Assembly (NCBI RefSeq): GCF_013008815.1
Contig: NZ_CP053097.1
Span: 434,001 to 498,000 of the forward strand
Origin: Mycoplasma miroungirhinis
Lineage (GTDB): Bacteria; Bacillota_I; Bacilli_A; Mycoplasmatales; Metamycoplasmataceae
DNA: 64,000 nucleotides
Direction of reading: 5' to 3'
The notes beneath the pieces were generated by a model. The model saw only the letters and a list, made by a program, of their open reading frames with translations, was not told the DNA's origin and did no database searches. Positions 11,420-24,791 of this stretch are shown here, one piece after another (within the stretch, counting starts at the first letter, position 1; every line of letters begins with the position of its first letter). Made by a program: the position numbers and the translations under genes.

Positions 11420-13496
11420 AAAATATAAATTACTATCTTTACCTATGCTTGCAGTTTCAACAATACCTTTTATTACATTAAGTGCTGCAGGTGATACTGA
11501 TGATAAAGAAAATAAAGATAAACAACCAACACCTGCACCTCAAAAAATAAGTGATAATTTTTCAACTTTTAGACAAATTTCAGATGATACACAAAAACAA
11601 ATAATTGATGATATGCTTAAATTAGTTCAAGGATTTCTACAAGATGAATTATTAAAAATACAAAATGACGATAAAACAGAATATAAACAAAAATTGTCAA
11701 AAGTTATATATTTTTCAAAATTAAAAGAATTTTTTGAAAATAATAAAGAAAAAATAAAAACAAATCCAGATCAATTCGGTTTTTATGTCACATTCCCTAA
11801 TGTCTTAGCGCGTGAAAAAGAATATGCTAATGGTTCAGTTACTTTAAATAATAAAAAATTTAATGGTGTTATTTTTGGTATTCAAAATGATGAAAAAACT
11901 AAATACGATCGAGCTTTAGGTCCTGAAGCATCAAAAAAAGAAGCAAATGAAGCCAATTATGTAACTGATAAAGAATTTGAAGAAACTATTAAAAGTTATA
12001 GAGAAAATTTATTATCTAAAATAAAAAGTATAATTGCAGCAAATGAAGATGTTTTACAATTAGATGACAAAATCTTTTTAGAAAATAAAGACATAAACTC
12101 TGGATCACAAAAAATAAATGGTTTTTTTGTTTCTAATCCTAAAGATTTTGATAATTGAGATTCATATTTTATAAGTAAAATTAAACCAAGATTTTTAGAA
12201 TATGATTTAACTCAAAATCAGCAATTTACTGAGCAACAACAACAAAAGAAAAATCAGCAAAATAAGCCGCCTACTAAGCCAATTTTACCTTTAATACCTG
12301 ATAAAGCAATTAAAAATCCAAATCAAATAGATCAAGTAATTGAAGCAATACCAGCATTAAGTCCTCAAATCAAAAGTCAATATACTAATTTAGATTTTAA
12401 TAATTTAAGTTCTTTAATGTCAAGTAATAATTCAGAAGATATTTTCTTTTTCAACAACCCTATTAATACTCGTTATGTTTATAAAGTAAATTCAATTACA
12501 AAAGACAATGATCAAAATATTGCAACTGTATCTGTAAAAGATTTAAATGATACAAAAATTGAAAGAATATATAAACAAGAATTTGAAATAAATAACACAA
12601 CAGAATTTAAAAATCGTCAAAGTATATATTCTAAACAAATTGATGTTGTTAAAAACTTATCAATTCAACTTTATAAATCATTAGGTTTAGATGAAAAATT
12701 AAAATATGAAGAACTAGGTGAAGAAAATCTAATTTCTAATGTGTTTGGTTTAGTAGATGCATTTACTAAATTAATACATTCAGATGATTATGTAAAAGCA
12801 CAAGAAGATTTTATAAATAATTATCAAAATACAAATAATTTTGAAAACGACTTAGATAACATATTATCAAAATCATCAGATTATATTAGTGAATTATTTT
12901 TAGATGCTACTTCTTCCATAAAATTTGAAGATATTAGTCCATGAACTAAATTAGCAAAAACTTTTGAAAATATTTTAGATATTTATAAAACAGAATTTTA
13001 TAATTTTAATAAAGAAATTGTTATAAAAAACTTTAACACCACAAACCAAGATATTCATTTAATTGATAAACTAATGAAAATCATTGAAAAAGATATTTTT
13101 AGATTAATAAGTTTATCAAATTCAAAATCATATAGTAGAGTAAATTGATTTAATGGATATACTAATTTATTGAGTAAAATAACTAATAATTTTAAAAATT
13201 TACGTGATATTTCAACTATTAAAGAAATAGACGACAAAAATCAAGCAGAATTTTTAAATTCTATTGAAGTTACTAAAAATACTATAAATGAAAATACACA
13301 AAATTTAAATAATAAAAAGACAGTAATTTCTAGCATTATTTTATCTATTAGCTTTATTATTTTCATCGTCAATATAACATTAATGTTAATTTTTAAAAAG
13401 ACATTAAAAAATAAAAAGATTTTATTAGCTCATATTTTATTATTTACATTTATAGCAATTTTATTTATTACATCAATAGTACTATTATTAATTTAA
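11412..13496 (+). CDS. Large membrane/surface protein of the F1-like X0 ATPase cluster
   Basis: A 694-residue protein. I chose the ATG at 11412, behind GAGGGGGAT. It starts with an uncleaved or cleaved signal-like helix (KLLSLPMLAVSTIPFITLSA) without a lipobox cysteine. A large hydrophilic region of ~600 residues, presumably outside the cell, follows. Two C-terminal membrane helices (around SIILSISFIIFIVNITLMLI and ILLFTFIAILFITSIVLLLI) end the protein. Topology suggests an ectodomain anchored at both ends, well placed to link the cytoplasmic motor to the MIB-MIP machinery outside. No enzymatic motif was recognised. Confidence 0.7.
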
Positions 13497-13506
13497 AGGA
13501 ATAATT

Positions 13507-16430
<2,924 letters not shown>

Positions 16431-16432
16431 AA

Positions 16433-16526
16433 ATATAGCATTAGCTATGTTTTCTTAGTTTTAAAATATTCTAAGTTTCTAAAAAATAATCAAAAAATGC
16501 AAAAATGGTTTTTTTGAACCATTTTT
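16433..16526 (+). terminator. Terminator region of the MIB-MIP/F1-like operon
   Basis: A short hairpin ATAGC-ATTA-GCTAT lies directly after the beta-like stop. A stronger one follows at 16501-16526: AAAAATGGTT, loop TTTTTG, AACCATTTTT, then CATTTTTT. The second has a perfect 10-bp stem. Confidence 0.7.
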
Positions 16527-16652
16527 CATTTTTTAGTTATTTTATATACCATTATCAATATCTTAGTGATTTCTATAAATTCTCTTTTATTAAAAAAATT
16601 AATAGTCTTTAATAAAAAATGTTTATTTTTATTTCACTTATTTAAAATCATA

Positions 16653-18154
16653 AAACAATGTTAAAAAGTAAAATAGATAATAATACAATTGATGCTAATT
16701 CATATAACACTGCAACAGATGCTTTAAAAACAAAAGCAGCAAATGTATATCAATCATTAAGTAATGAAGTTAATACTTATTTAACTACTAGTCCAATTAA
16801 AGATGAAAATTATAAAGATTTAAAAACTAACCTTGAAAATACCAAAACAACACAGGATAATATTGCTTTACCTCAGCGTAAGCCAAGTGTTAAACAAGTT
16901 TCAGATGCTTATAAAGCATTAAATGATAAATATAATGACACAAAAACTAAGGTTGCAACTCGTCAACGTTTAGTTAATTCATATAATAGTGCAAAACAAC
17001 AAGCAGAAGCAGATAAAAATGAATTTACTAATGAAAATAATGACATTCAAACTTGATTTAATTCAGAAATAACTAAAATAGACCAAAAAAGAAAAGATGC
17101 AATTAATCATAATCCTTCAACTTTAAGTGATGTTATGTTTACAACTTGAACTAATGAACTAAATAATCTTAAAGTTAATGCACAAAAAAAATTAATTGAT
17201 AAAATGCTTAAAGAAATTGAAGACAAATTAAAATTACCAGAAAGCGATAGAGTAACTGAAAGCGCTAACGCTTATAATCAGTTAAAGGAATTAAAAAATA
17301 GATTAACTACTTTAAAAAGTAACAATGATATAAATCAATTAAAAACTCAAAATAAAGAAATTAGTAGTTCATTAAAACAACATATTAAAACTATTGATGA
17401 TAATATAAAAGCATACAATGCAGAACATTCTAAAGCAGTTGATAAACTAGCAAAGGAAAAAACATATGTAGATGGTTTAACAACTACATTAGATAAGATT
17501 GTAGATTATACAAATACATGAGGTAAATCTACTAATTTAAAAAGACAACATGAAGATAAAAGTGATTCTATTGTCGATCCAAATCACAATACTTTATCTA
17601 AAGATAAAAAATATTTTAAAGAAAAAATTACAGAATTACATAATGCATTACCTGCTTATGATACTAAAGCACAAAGTAAATCTATAATGCAAAATAAAGA
17701 AGTTAATAATCATGAATTTGGTAAATTAGATTCAAATCAAATGAAAAATAATTTAAATTCATTTAAAGCTACCGCAATTACCTGAATACACATAACCGAA
17801 ATAGAAAAACCTGAAAATGGATTTAATGGTAGATATACACCTATACATGTAGAAGGTGTTACTAGAGATGAAAGTACAAATCACTTATATAGTGATGTTA
17901 AACATAATTTTATAGATAATTATGATGCAAAATACAATCCACCAACAACTAATGGCGAACAACCAGTTCAAAAAGATATAAACTTTGAAGATTATGTAAC
18001 TTATAGAAATATTTGGTATAAATCTGTTGAATCTTATGAAAAAGAAATGTATAAATTAAAAGCTCAATTAAAAATATTATTTGGATACAATGATAATCAT
18101 CAACCTGGAACATTTGTACAAAAATTTAGAGAATTATATAGATATGTTCATTTA
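16653..18154 (+). repeat. Inverted repeat arm A (1502 bp)
   Basis: This arm matches the reverse complement of 25533-27034 with equal length and no net gap. It is nearly identical at 16653-17738 and 17875-18154, with a more divergent segment between (17739-17874) that still aligns residue for residue. Identity ends abruptly on both sides. It spans most of the 3' cassette and the corresponding part of the 3268-residue gene. Confidence 0.9.
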
Positions 18155-18892
18155 GTTTCTGGATTTAAAGACTGATATGATATTTTTAGTTATTATTTTT
18201 ATGAAATGCAAATTGGTGTAAATTATTATGAAAATTTTGATAGTTATCAAATTCATACAACTCAAAATGGTCAAAGTCATTACAATATCTTACATTATAA
18301 AGATGTTGCTGAAGATTTAGTTCAATTCCAAAAATTCGACAAATATGGTCTAAAAAACATTTCCAATAAAGATGATATTAGATTAAGTATGAATATGTTT
18401 ATTCAAGAAATAGAAGCACATAGGGGTACAATGTCTGCAACTACCTTTAAGAAATATTGAAGATTAGATAATTATTCACAATATTATTGAAATAATAAAT
18501 ACAAATGAAATGCATTAAAAATTAATGATAATGAAGATAGTCTTTCATTTAATGAATTTATCAAACGAATAATTGAATCATTATTGCATAAATTAAATAT
18601 TCCTTTAAATGATAATAATGATAGATTAGTTAGAGAATATAATAATATTACTAGTGTTGGTTATTTGAATAATAATTACGATACTACATGAAAAACTCAT
18701 GAAGATAAAATACACAATATAATAAAAACCTATTTTGAGTATATAGAAAATAGATATACACCTACAAATGGTGAATTTAAACAATTAGTCTTATGAGATG
18801 GAATTAATAATCAAAGTTCATCTACACATGCAATATCTGTACCTAATAAATTAAATTATTACCATAAACGAGATTCATTTTATATAAAATAA
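16658..18892 (+). pseudogene. Promoterless 3' cassette of the giant coiled-coil surface protein
   Basis: An open frame of 744 codons corresponding to the C-terminal quarter of the - strand gene at 24792-34598. It lacks the N-terminal membrane anchor. An in-frame TAA lies 5 codons upstream of the first ATG, and no ribosome site is visible, so it is probably not expressed where it stands. After the shared repeat arm the last ~246 residues differ from the - strand gene but align with it, ending ...NKLNYYHKRDSFYIK. It reads as a silent donor for recombination: inversion across the repeat arms would fuse this tail in frame to the giant gene. It could instead be a relic of duplication. Confidence 0.75.
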
Positions 18893-18970
18893 ATACTATA
18901 AAGAACTTTTATAGAAATTTTCAATTTTTAATCGAAGTAAATGACTTAAATTAATAATATTACAAAACAC

Positions 18971-19004
18971 AAATAAGATAATGCTTAAAATAATTATCTT
19001 ATTT
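18971..19004 (+). terminator. Hairpin after the silent cassette
   Basis: AAATAAGATAAT and ATTATCTTATTT form a 12-bp stem around a 10-nt loop, followed by T residues. If the cassette is swapped into the giant gene, this hairpin would move with it and end that transcript. Confidence 0.65.
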
Positions 19005-19570
19005 TTTTAACTTAGATTTTTGGATAAAAATATTACTTAACTAAGTTGAAAAAAATTATCAAAAAATATTTTTTAATATTTTGAAAAGAAGTTAATTAAT
19101 TTAAAAAAACAAAATTGTAAGAATAAAAAGGATTAAAAATTATTATAAAAATTATAGATAGACAAAAATTATAAAATCATTAAAAGACATAGTCATAAAT
19201 ATGTTTATTTAATAACGAAAAAAAGCACAAAAAGAGAATTAATTCAAAAATTAAATAAAAAAATAAAGATAAAAATATATAAGACATAAAAATAGTTTGA
19301 ATATAAATCAATCCAGTTTTTTATCCTTATATAATATTTTAAAAAATGGTTGTTTTTATTTGTCAAAGAAAATGAATAAAAAACGTAACTAAAAATATAA
19401 AAATTATTTAATTTTAAGAACCAAAAACTAATAATAAACACACACTGAAAGTTTTAAAAAAATTCATCAAACAAGTAAAAAAATGCAGATATTTACTCAA
19501 AAAATACTTCTATTTTCACTTTTTTATTAATTTTTTGAAAATGTAGCATTTACTAAACTTATTATATTTC
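19005..19570 (+). other. Gene-free AT-rich stretch
   Basis: About 570 bp between the cassette terminator and the promoter of the 1572-residue gene. It is extremely A/T-rich with many short stops in all frames. I see no gene, RNA or clear relic; the only open frames are short and lack ribosome sites. Confidence 0.6.
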
Positions 19571-19611
19571 AACAAAATCTTTTTTTTTTTTTTTTGGAAT
19601 ATAATTTTGTT
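19571..19611 (+). promoter_or_regulatory. Promoter with 16-T tract inside an 8-bp inverted repeat
   Basis: Sixteen T residues (19580-19595) are followed by GGAA and TATAAT (19600-19605), a good -10 box about 69 nt before the ATG. The tract occupies the space where the -35/-10 spacer lies. AACAAAAT (19571-19578) and ATTTTGTT (19604-19611) flank the tract as an inverted repeat overlapping the -10. Homopolymer length change here would alter promoter geometry, as known for mycoplasma surface genes. Confidence 0.6.
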
Positions 19612-19673
19612 ATAAATACTAAAAATTAAAAAATTTATTTAGGAAATATTTTTAAATAATAGTTTGGAAAAAT

Positions 19674-22600
19674 ATGAAACCAAATCAAAAAAAATTAAAA
19701 AAAATAAGTGGTATATTAGCTACATCAACTGGTATCTTAGTTGCAACTACAACTGCTTTCATTGTTGAAGAAGTTAGATTAAATAATTTAATTAAAGAAC
19801 AACAAAGACTATGAATTGATTTAGATAATTTTAAAAAGAGTGCATTAAAAAATGATCCATTTTTAACTCAAATTGTGCAAAATATTTTAAATGATAATTC
19901 AGTTTTAAATGTTTTTAATGATAGATTTAAAAAAGTTAAAATGAAAATAGAAAATCTTAAATTCGCATTAGATAAATTTCAAACAATAATAGAAAATAAA
20001 AAAGAAAAACTATTTGAAAAATACATTTCATTACAAAAAGAAATAAAAGATTACATTGATAAAGACTTAAAATTTGATGAATATAAGGATTTAAAAGTCA
20101 GACTTCAAAACTCAAGTAATGATGCTAAAAATAGTGTTGATAGTGATAATAGCGATACAAATATTATTAATCAAATCAAAATTCTTAAAGACAATTTAGA
20201 AAAAACTAAAAGGGCAAAAGCATTGCAAGATAATGATATTAAAGCAATGAATTTTGTTGATTTTGAATCTGCTTTAAAGAAATTAAATGACTTTATTAAT
20301 CAAACATTATCTTCACAAGATTTTTATGATAATTTAAAATCAAATGAAGAAATCAACCGTGATGAAATTATTAAACATATCGATCCTGAAACTTCAAGTG
20401 TTGGAGACATTTTAGAAGCAAAAGAAAAATTAATTGTTGAATTAGAAATTGCAAAACAAAAAGCACTTGAAATTTCCAAAATAGAACTTGAAAAAATCCA
20501 TCAAAAAGCTCAAAAAGATTCAATCAAAAAATCTTTTGATGATGCATATGAAACATTAAAAAATTCCGCTACAAATAAACAAATTAAAAAAGCACTAGAA
20601 CAAGAATTAAAACAATATAAAGATATTAGAGATAATCAATCATCAACTTATGAGCAAATTATTCAAGCAACAGAAGATTTAAGAAATTCTGGTTTAGATA
20701 CTAAAATTACTCAAACTAATCAAAAACAAAATGAATATGAACAACAATTAACACAAGTTTTTGATGATACTAAATTAACTCAAAAATTTGGAAATGATGA
20801 TGCTAAAAAAAATAAATATAAAGAAGATATTGTAAAAGTAAAACAAGAACTTCAAAATGTTTTAGATTCTCAAGATTCATCATTAGATAATTTAAAAGAT
20901 GCTTATGAAGCAGCAAAAGATAAAATCCAAGATTTAAATTCTGATACTGAAACTATTCATAACGATGCTATTAGAAAATATAAAGAAGCTTTAAAAAAAT
21001 CTAAATCTAAAAAGGATTCAATTATAAAACCAGAAGAAAGCAAAATTCAAAAAGATCTTGAAGATACAATTTCTACAAACACAATTGAAAATAATAATAT
21101 TGATTCCACACCAACAAATGAATTAAGACAAAAAACAAGAGAATTGCAAAAGGTAATAGAACAAACAACTCAAAAACAACAAGAAATTCAAACTGCAAAA
21201 CAAAGATATGATAATAAAGTTGTTGAAGTAACAGATGCTAAAAACACTTATCCTATTTATGCAACTGAACTACAAAATTCAATAGCTAGTGCAAAATCAA
21301 TAATTGATGGTAAACAAACTAATAAAACTATTGAATCTTCTGATTTTAATACTCAAAAAGACAACTTACAAAATGCTTTAGATAAAGTAAAAACTAAAAA
21401 AGCTTTTGATGATGCATATGAAACATTAAAAAATAATGGTTCAACAGAACAAATTAAAAAAGCAATTGTAAAAGCATTAAAACAATATAAAGATATTAGA
21501 GAAAATTCAAATTCAACTACAGATGAAATTAAAAAAGCAACTAGCAATTTAAATGGTTTAAATTTAAATACTAAAATTACTGAAACCAATCAAAAACAAA
21601 AAGAATATGAACAAGAACTAGCAAACACTCTGGATACTAATGAAAAATTAACTCAAAAATTTGGAAATGATGATGCTAAAAAAAATAAATATAAAGAAGA
21701 TATTGTAAAAGTAAAAAAAGAACTTCAAAATGTTTTAGATTCTCAAGATTCATCATTAGATAATCTAAAAGATGCTTATGAACAAGCAAAAGATAAAATT
21801 AAAGAGTTAAATTTAAATGTTGAGAATACTCATAATCAAGTATTTGCTGAGTACAAAAAAGCTTTAGAAGTAGCTAAAACTAAAAAAGAATCATTATATA
21901 AACCAGAAGAAAACAAAATTCAAAAAGATTTAGAAAATAAAATTTCTACAAACACAATTCAAGAAAATAATATTGATTCAACACCAACTAGTGAATTAAA
22001 ACAAAAAACTGAAGCATTAAAAACCGCTAAAACTAACGCAGATCAAAAACAACAAGAAATTCAAAGCGCAAAACAAGGATATGATGCAAAAGTTAATGAA
22101 TATAATCAATATAAAAATAAACAAGAAAATAATGAATGAAAAAATGAATTAGAAACTGAACAGAATCATCAAGAAAATGCATTAAATACTAAGATTCATA
22201 ATAATACAATTGTTTCAGGTGATTATATTTTAGCAAAAGAAGCTTTAGATAATAAAATAAAAGAAGTAGCGGGATTAAAATATAAAAAATTAAGTGAAGA
22301 CGTTAAAACATACATAACTTCTACATTATCAACTTCTGATAATTATTATAAAGATTTAAAAAATGCTTTAGAATCTACAAAAACTACTGAAGATAATAAA
22401 TCATTAATTCCTACTCATCAACCAACTAGAGAGCAAGCCGAAGCTTCATATGCTACATTAAATAGTAAATATACTGAAATTAAAGATAAATACGTTCAAA
22501 GAACAACTTTAATTAATAGTTTCAATAATGCAAAAAATAATGCAAATGCAGCTAAAACTCAAATAAAAACAGATTTTGCTGATATTAATATAGATTCTTG

Positions 22601-24392
22601 AATTGAAGAGGAAATGAAGAAAATTAATAATAAATTTACAAGTGATGTAAATAACAGCTTAATTGATAATTCATTTACTAACGCAATTACTTCATATCAA
22701 CAATTAATTCCTAATGCTTATAAAGAAATTGTTAAAAAGATTCAAGAAAAAATTCAAACAGCATTAAATGAACCAAACGAAAATAGAATTCAAGAAAGTC
22801 AAAATGAATATACTGAATTAGAAAAATTAAAATCACAACTTGATTCAATGAATTATTCAAATGATTCATATAAGGAATTAATAGCAACTATTAATAATAA
22901 TGTAAATAATCATATTTCAAAAATTAATTCTAATAAAGAAAAATATAGAACAGAACATGAAGCTGCTTTAGCAAAAATAACAGAACATGAAAATTATGTA
23001 AAACAATTAGAATCTGAATTAAGTAGTTGATTAAATGTGGAAACTTCATGAGGTAAAAGTATTGGTGAAAAAGCTCTAAAAACTACTACATTAATAAAAA
23101 ATGATACTCAAATATTCAATGATGCTAAAAATACTATCCCTAAATTAAAAACAGAAATTCAACAATTAAAAACCAAAGTTAATTCTAAATCTATTGATTT
23201 AAATACAGAAGTAAAAAATTATGTTTTAAAAAGCAATTTACCACAAGAAACAATTAATACATACACTCAACATTTACATGATCTTACAGATACATTTTTA
23301 AAAAATTCAAATATACAAGATTCAGAAAATGGATTTAATGGTTCAAATAATTTAATAAATAAAAGAATTGAAGAATATACACTAGATTATTCATCAGTAA
23401 ATGTATATAATTCTTTACAAAATGATTTTCTTAACAATTATCAAACTAAACAAAATGCTCATACATTTTTAAATATTTTAGATTATAAGAAGTATAAAAA
23501 AATAGTATATGAAGGTGTTAAATTATATGAAACAGAAATGTATAAATTAAAAAATATACTATCCAAATATGTTGGTTTTGAGAAAAAAACAAAATGAGGT
23601 GAATATGTTAAAGCATTTAGAAAGTTATATGGTCTTTTACCACAAATAGCTGCATATGAACCATGAAATAAGAAGTTAAATGATTATTATCAAATATTAA
23701 AATCTGCATCATTTCAATTAATACAGTTTGATACATTTAAAATAAGATATCCTTCTAATTGAAATAAACAAGAAGAAAATATACATTTTAAAGATGTTTA
23801 TAATAATATTTATGAAATGCAATTTTCTGCTAAAAAATATGAAACTAATACAAATAACAATCACGGAATTTATAGTTTTATAAATGAAATAAAATCAAAT
23901 GATGGTTCATTACAAGTAAAAAATAATAATACAACTGAGGATTTAACACTTAAAGCAAGATCTGATTATTATTGACAAAGTTCTAGTTATACATTGACAA
24001 ATGATCTACATTCTTTAAAATTAAAAAATTCTACTTCATCTCAAAAATTAAACTTTTTAGAATATATCGAAAAAATGATAGATGCATTAACTAAAAATAA
24101 ACCTGGAAATGGATTTCCATTATCATTTAAACCTACAAAAATTAAAAATGATATTAAAAGAGATAATGATACACCAATTGTTAATGAATATATTAAATTT
24201 AGAGATTATGTAGAAAAAAAGATTATTCAATTTTTCAATCAAATAGATCTATATATAAAATATACACCAGATTTATTTATCTATCCACAGTTAATATTTT
24301 GAGATGGTAAATCTTCAGATAAAAATAGTTTAGGAGTATATGAAAGACTAGATTATTATGACAATACTGTAGGATTAGTAATTAAAAAATAA
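19674..24392 (+). CDS. Large coiled-coil surface protein (Lmp / massive surface protein type), 1572 aa
   Basis: It starts MKPNQKKLKKISGILATST, a basic N-terminus followed by a hydrophobic anchor (residues ~11-31) with no lipobox. After this the protein is almost entirely Lys/Glu/Asn/Gln-rich helix of coiled-coil type. Two long homologous units occur at 20526-21228 and 21395-22101, each opening with SFDDAYETLKN or AFDDAYETLKN. The last ~430 residues form a less repetitive, Trp/Tyr-rich domain shared with the cassette and the giant gene; all contain ENGFNG and an LYETEMYKLK or SYEKEMYKLK motif. This layout fits M. hominis Lmp or M. arthritidis massive surface proteins, which act in adhesion and antigen variation. 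That role is inferred. Confidence 0.82.
20526..21228 (+). repeat. Internal duplication in the 1572-aa gene, unit 1
   Basis: Homologous to 21395-22101 in the same gene, including the exact shared peptides TQKFGNDDAKKNKYKEDIVK and LQNVLDSQDSSLDNLKDAYE. The units are ~700 bp each and separated by ~166 bp. Expansion or loss of a unit would stay in frame. Confidence 0.8.
21395..22101 (+). repeat. Internal duplication in the 1572-aa gene, unit 2
   Basis: Second copy of the unit at 20526-21228, diverged mainly at its start and end while the centre is nearly unchanged. Confidence 0.8.
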
Positions 24393-24396
24393 ATTT

Positions 24397-24432
24397 AAAA
24401 TCAAGTACCACAATGAACTGGAACTTGATTTT
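24397..24432 (+). terminator. Terminator of the 1572-aa surface protein gene
   Basis: AAAATCAAGT pairs with ACTTGATTTT (10 bp, extended by CC/GG after one mismatch) and is followed by a T-rich run. It lies 4 bp after the stop codon. Confidence 0.75.
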
Positions 24433-24740
24433 TGTTTTTAAATAATGCTTTATAAATATTTAACATTTTAGAACATATTATTAAGTAAAATAACATAAAA
24501 TAGTTAAAATAAACTAGGAAAGAAATTAAAATCAAATATTTTGATTGTTGATATAATACTACATTTCTTAAGGTTTTTTTTAATTAAATTTTTCTATAAG
24601 TCTTTAATTTATTTATACAAATAAAAAAATTGTTAAACTTTATTTTGGATTATTACTAAGTAAAGATTTTAGTTTTTTTAATTTACCAACATTTAAATTA
24701 CATTTAAAAACTGATTTTTTTAAAAAAAAGTGATAAAAAA
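24433..24740. other. Gene-free AT-rich gap between convergent genes
   Basis: Between two convergent terminators. No open frame with a ribosome site, RNA gene or repeat is evident. Confidence 0.6.
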
Positions 24741-24774
24741 AATGAAAAATAGACTTATAAAACTATTTTTCATT
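24741..24774 (-). terminator. Terminator of the giant surface protein gene
   Basis: AATGAAAAATAG and CTATTTTTCATT make a perfect 12-bp stem, 17 bp past the - strand stop. It has A/T runs on both sides, so it could act in both directions. Confidence 0.75.
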
Positions 24775-24791
24775 AATTTTTACGTTTTAAA

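Noticed and set aside
19244..19441. 65-codon - strand frame in the gap upstream of the 1572-residue gene
   Set aside because: Extreme AT content, no ribosome site and no recognisable protein; expected by chance in such sequence.
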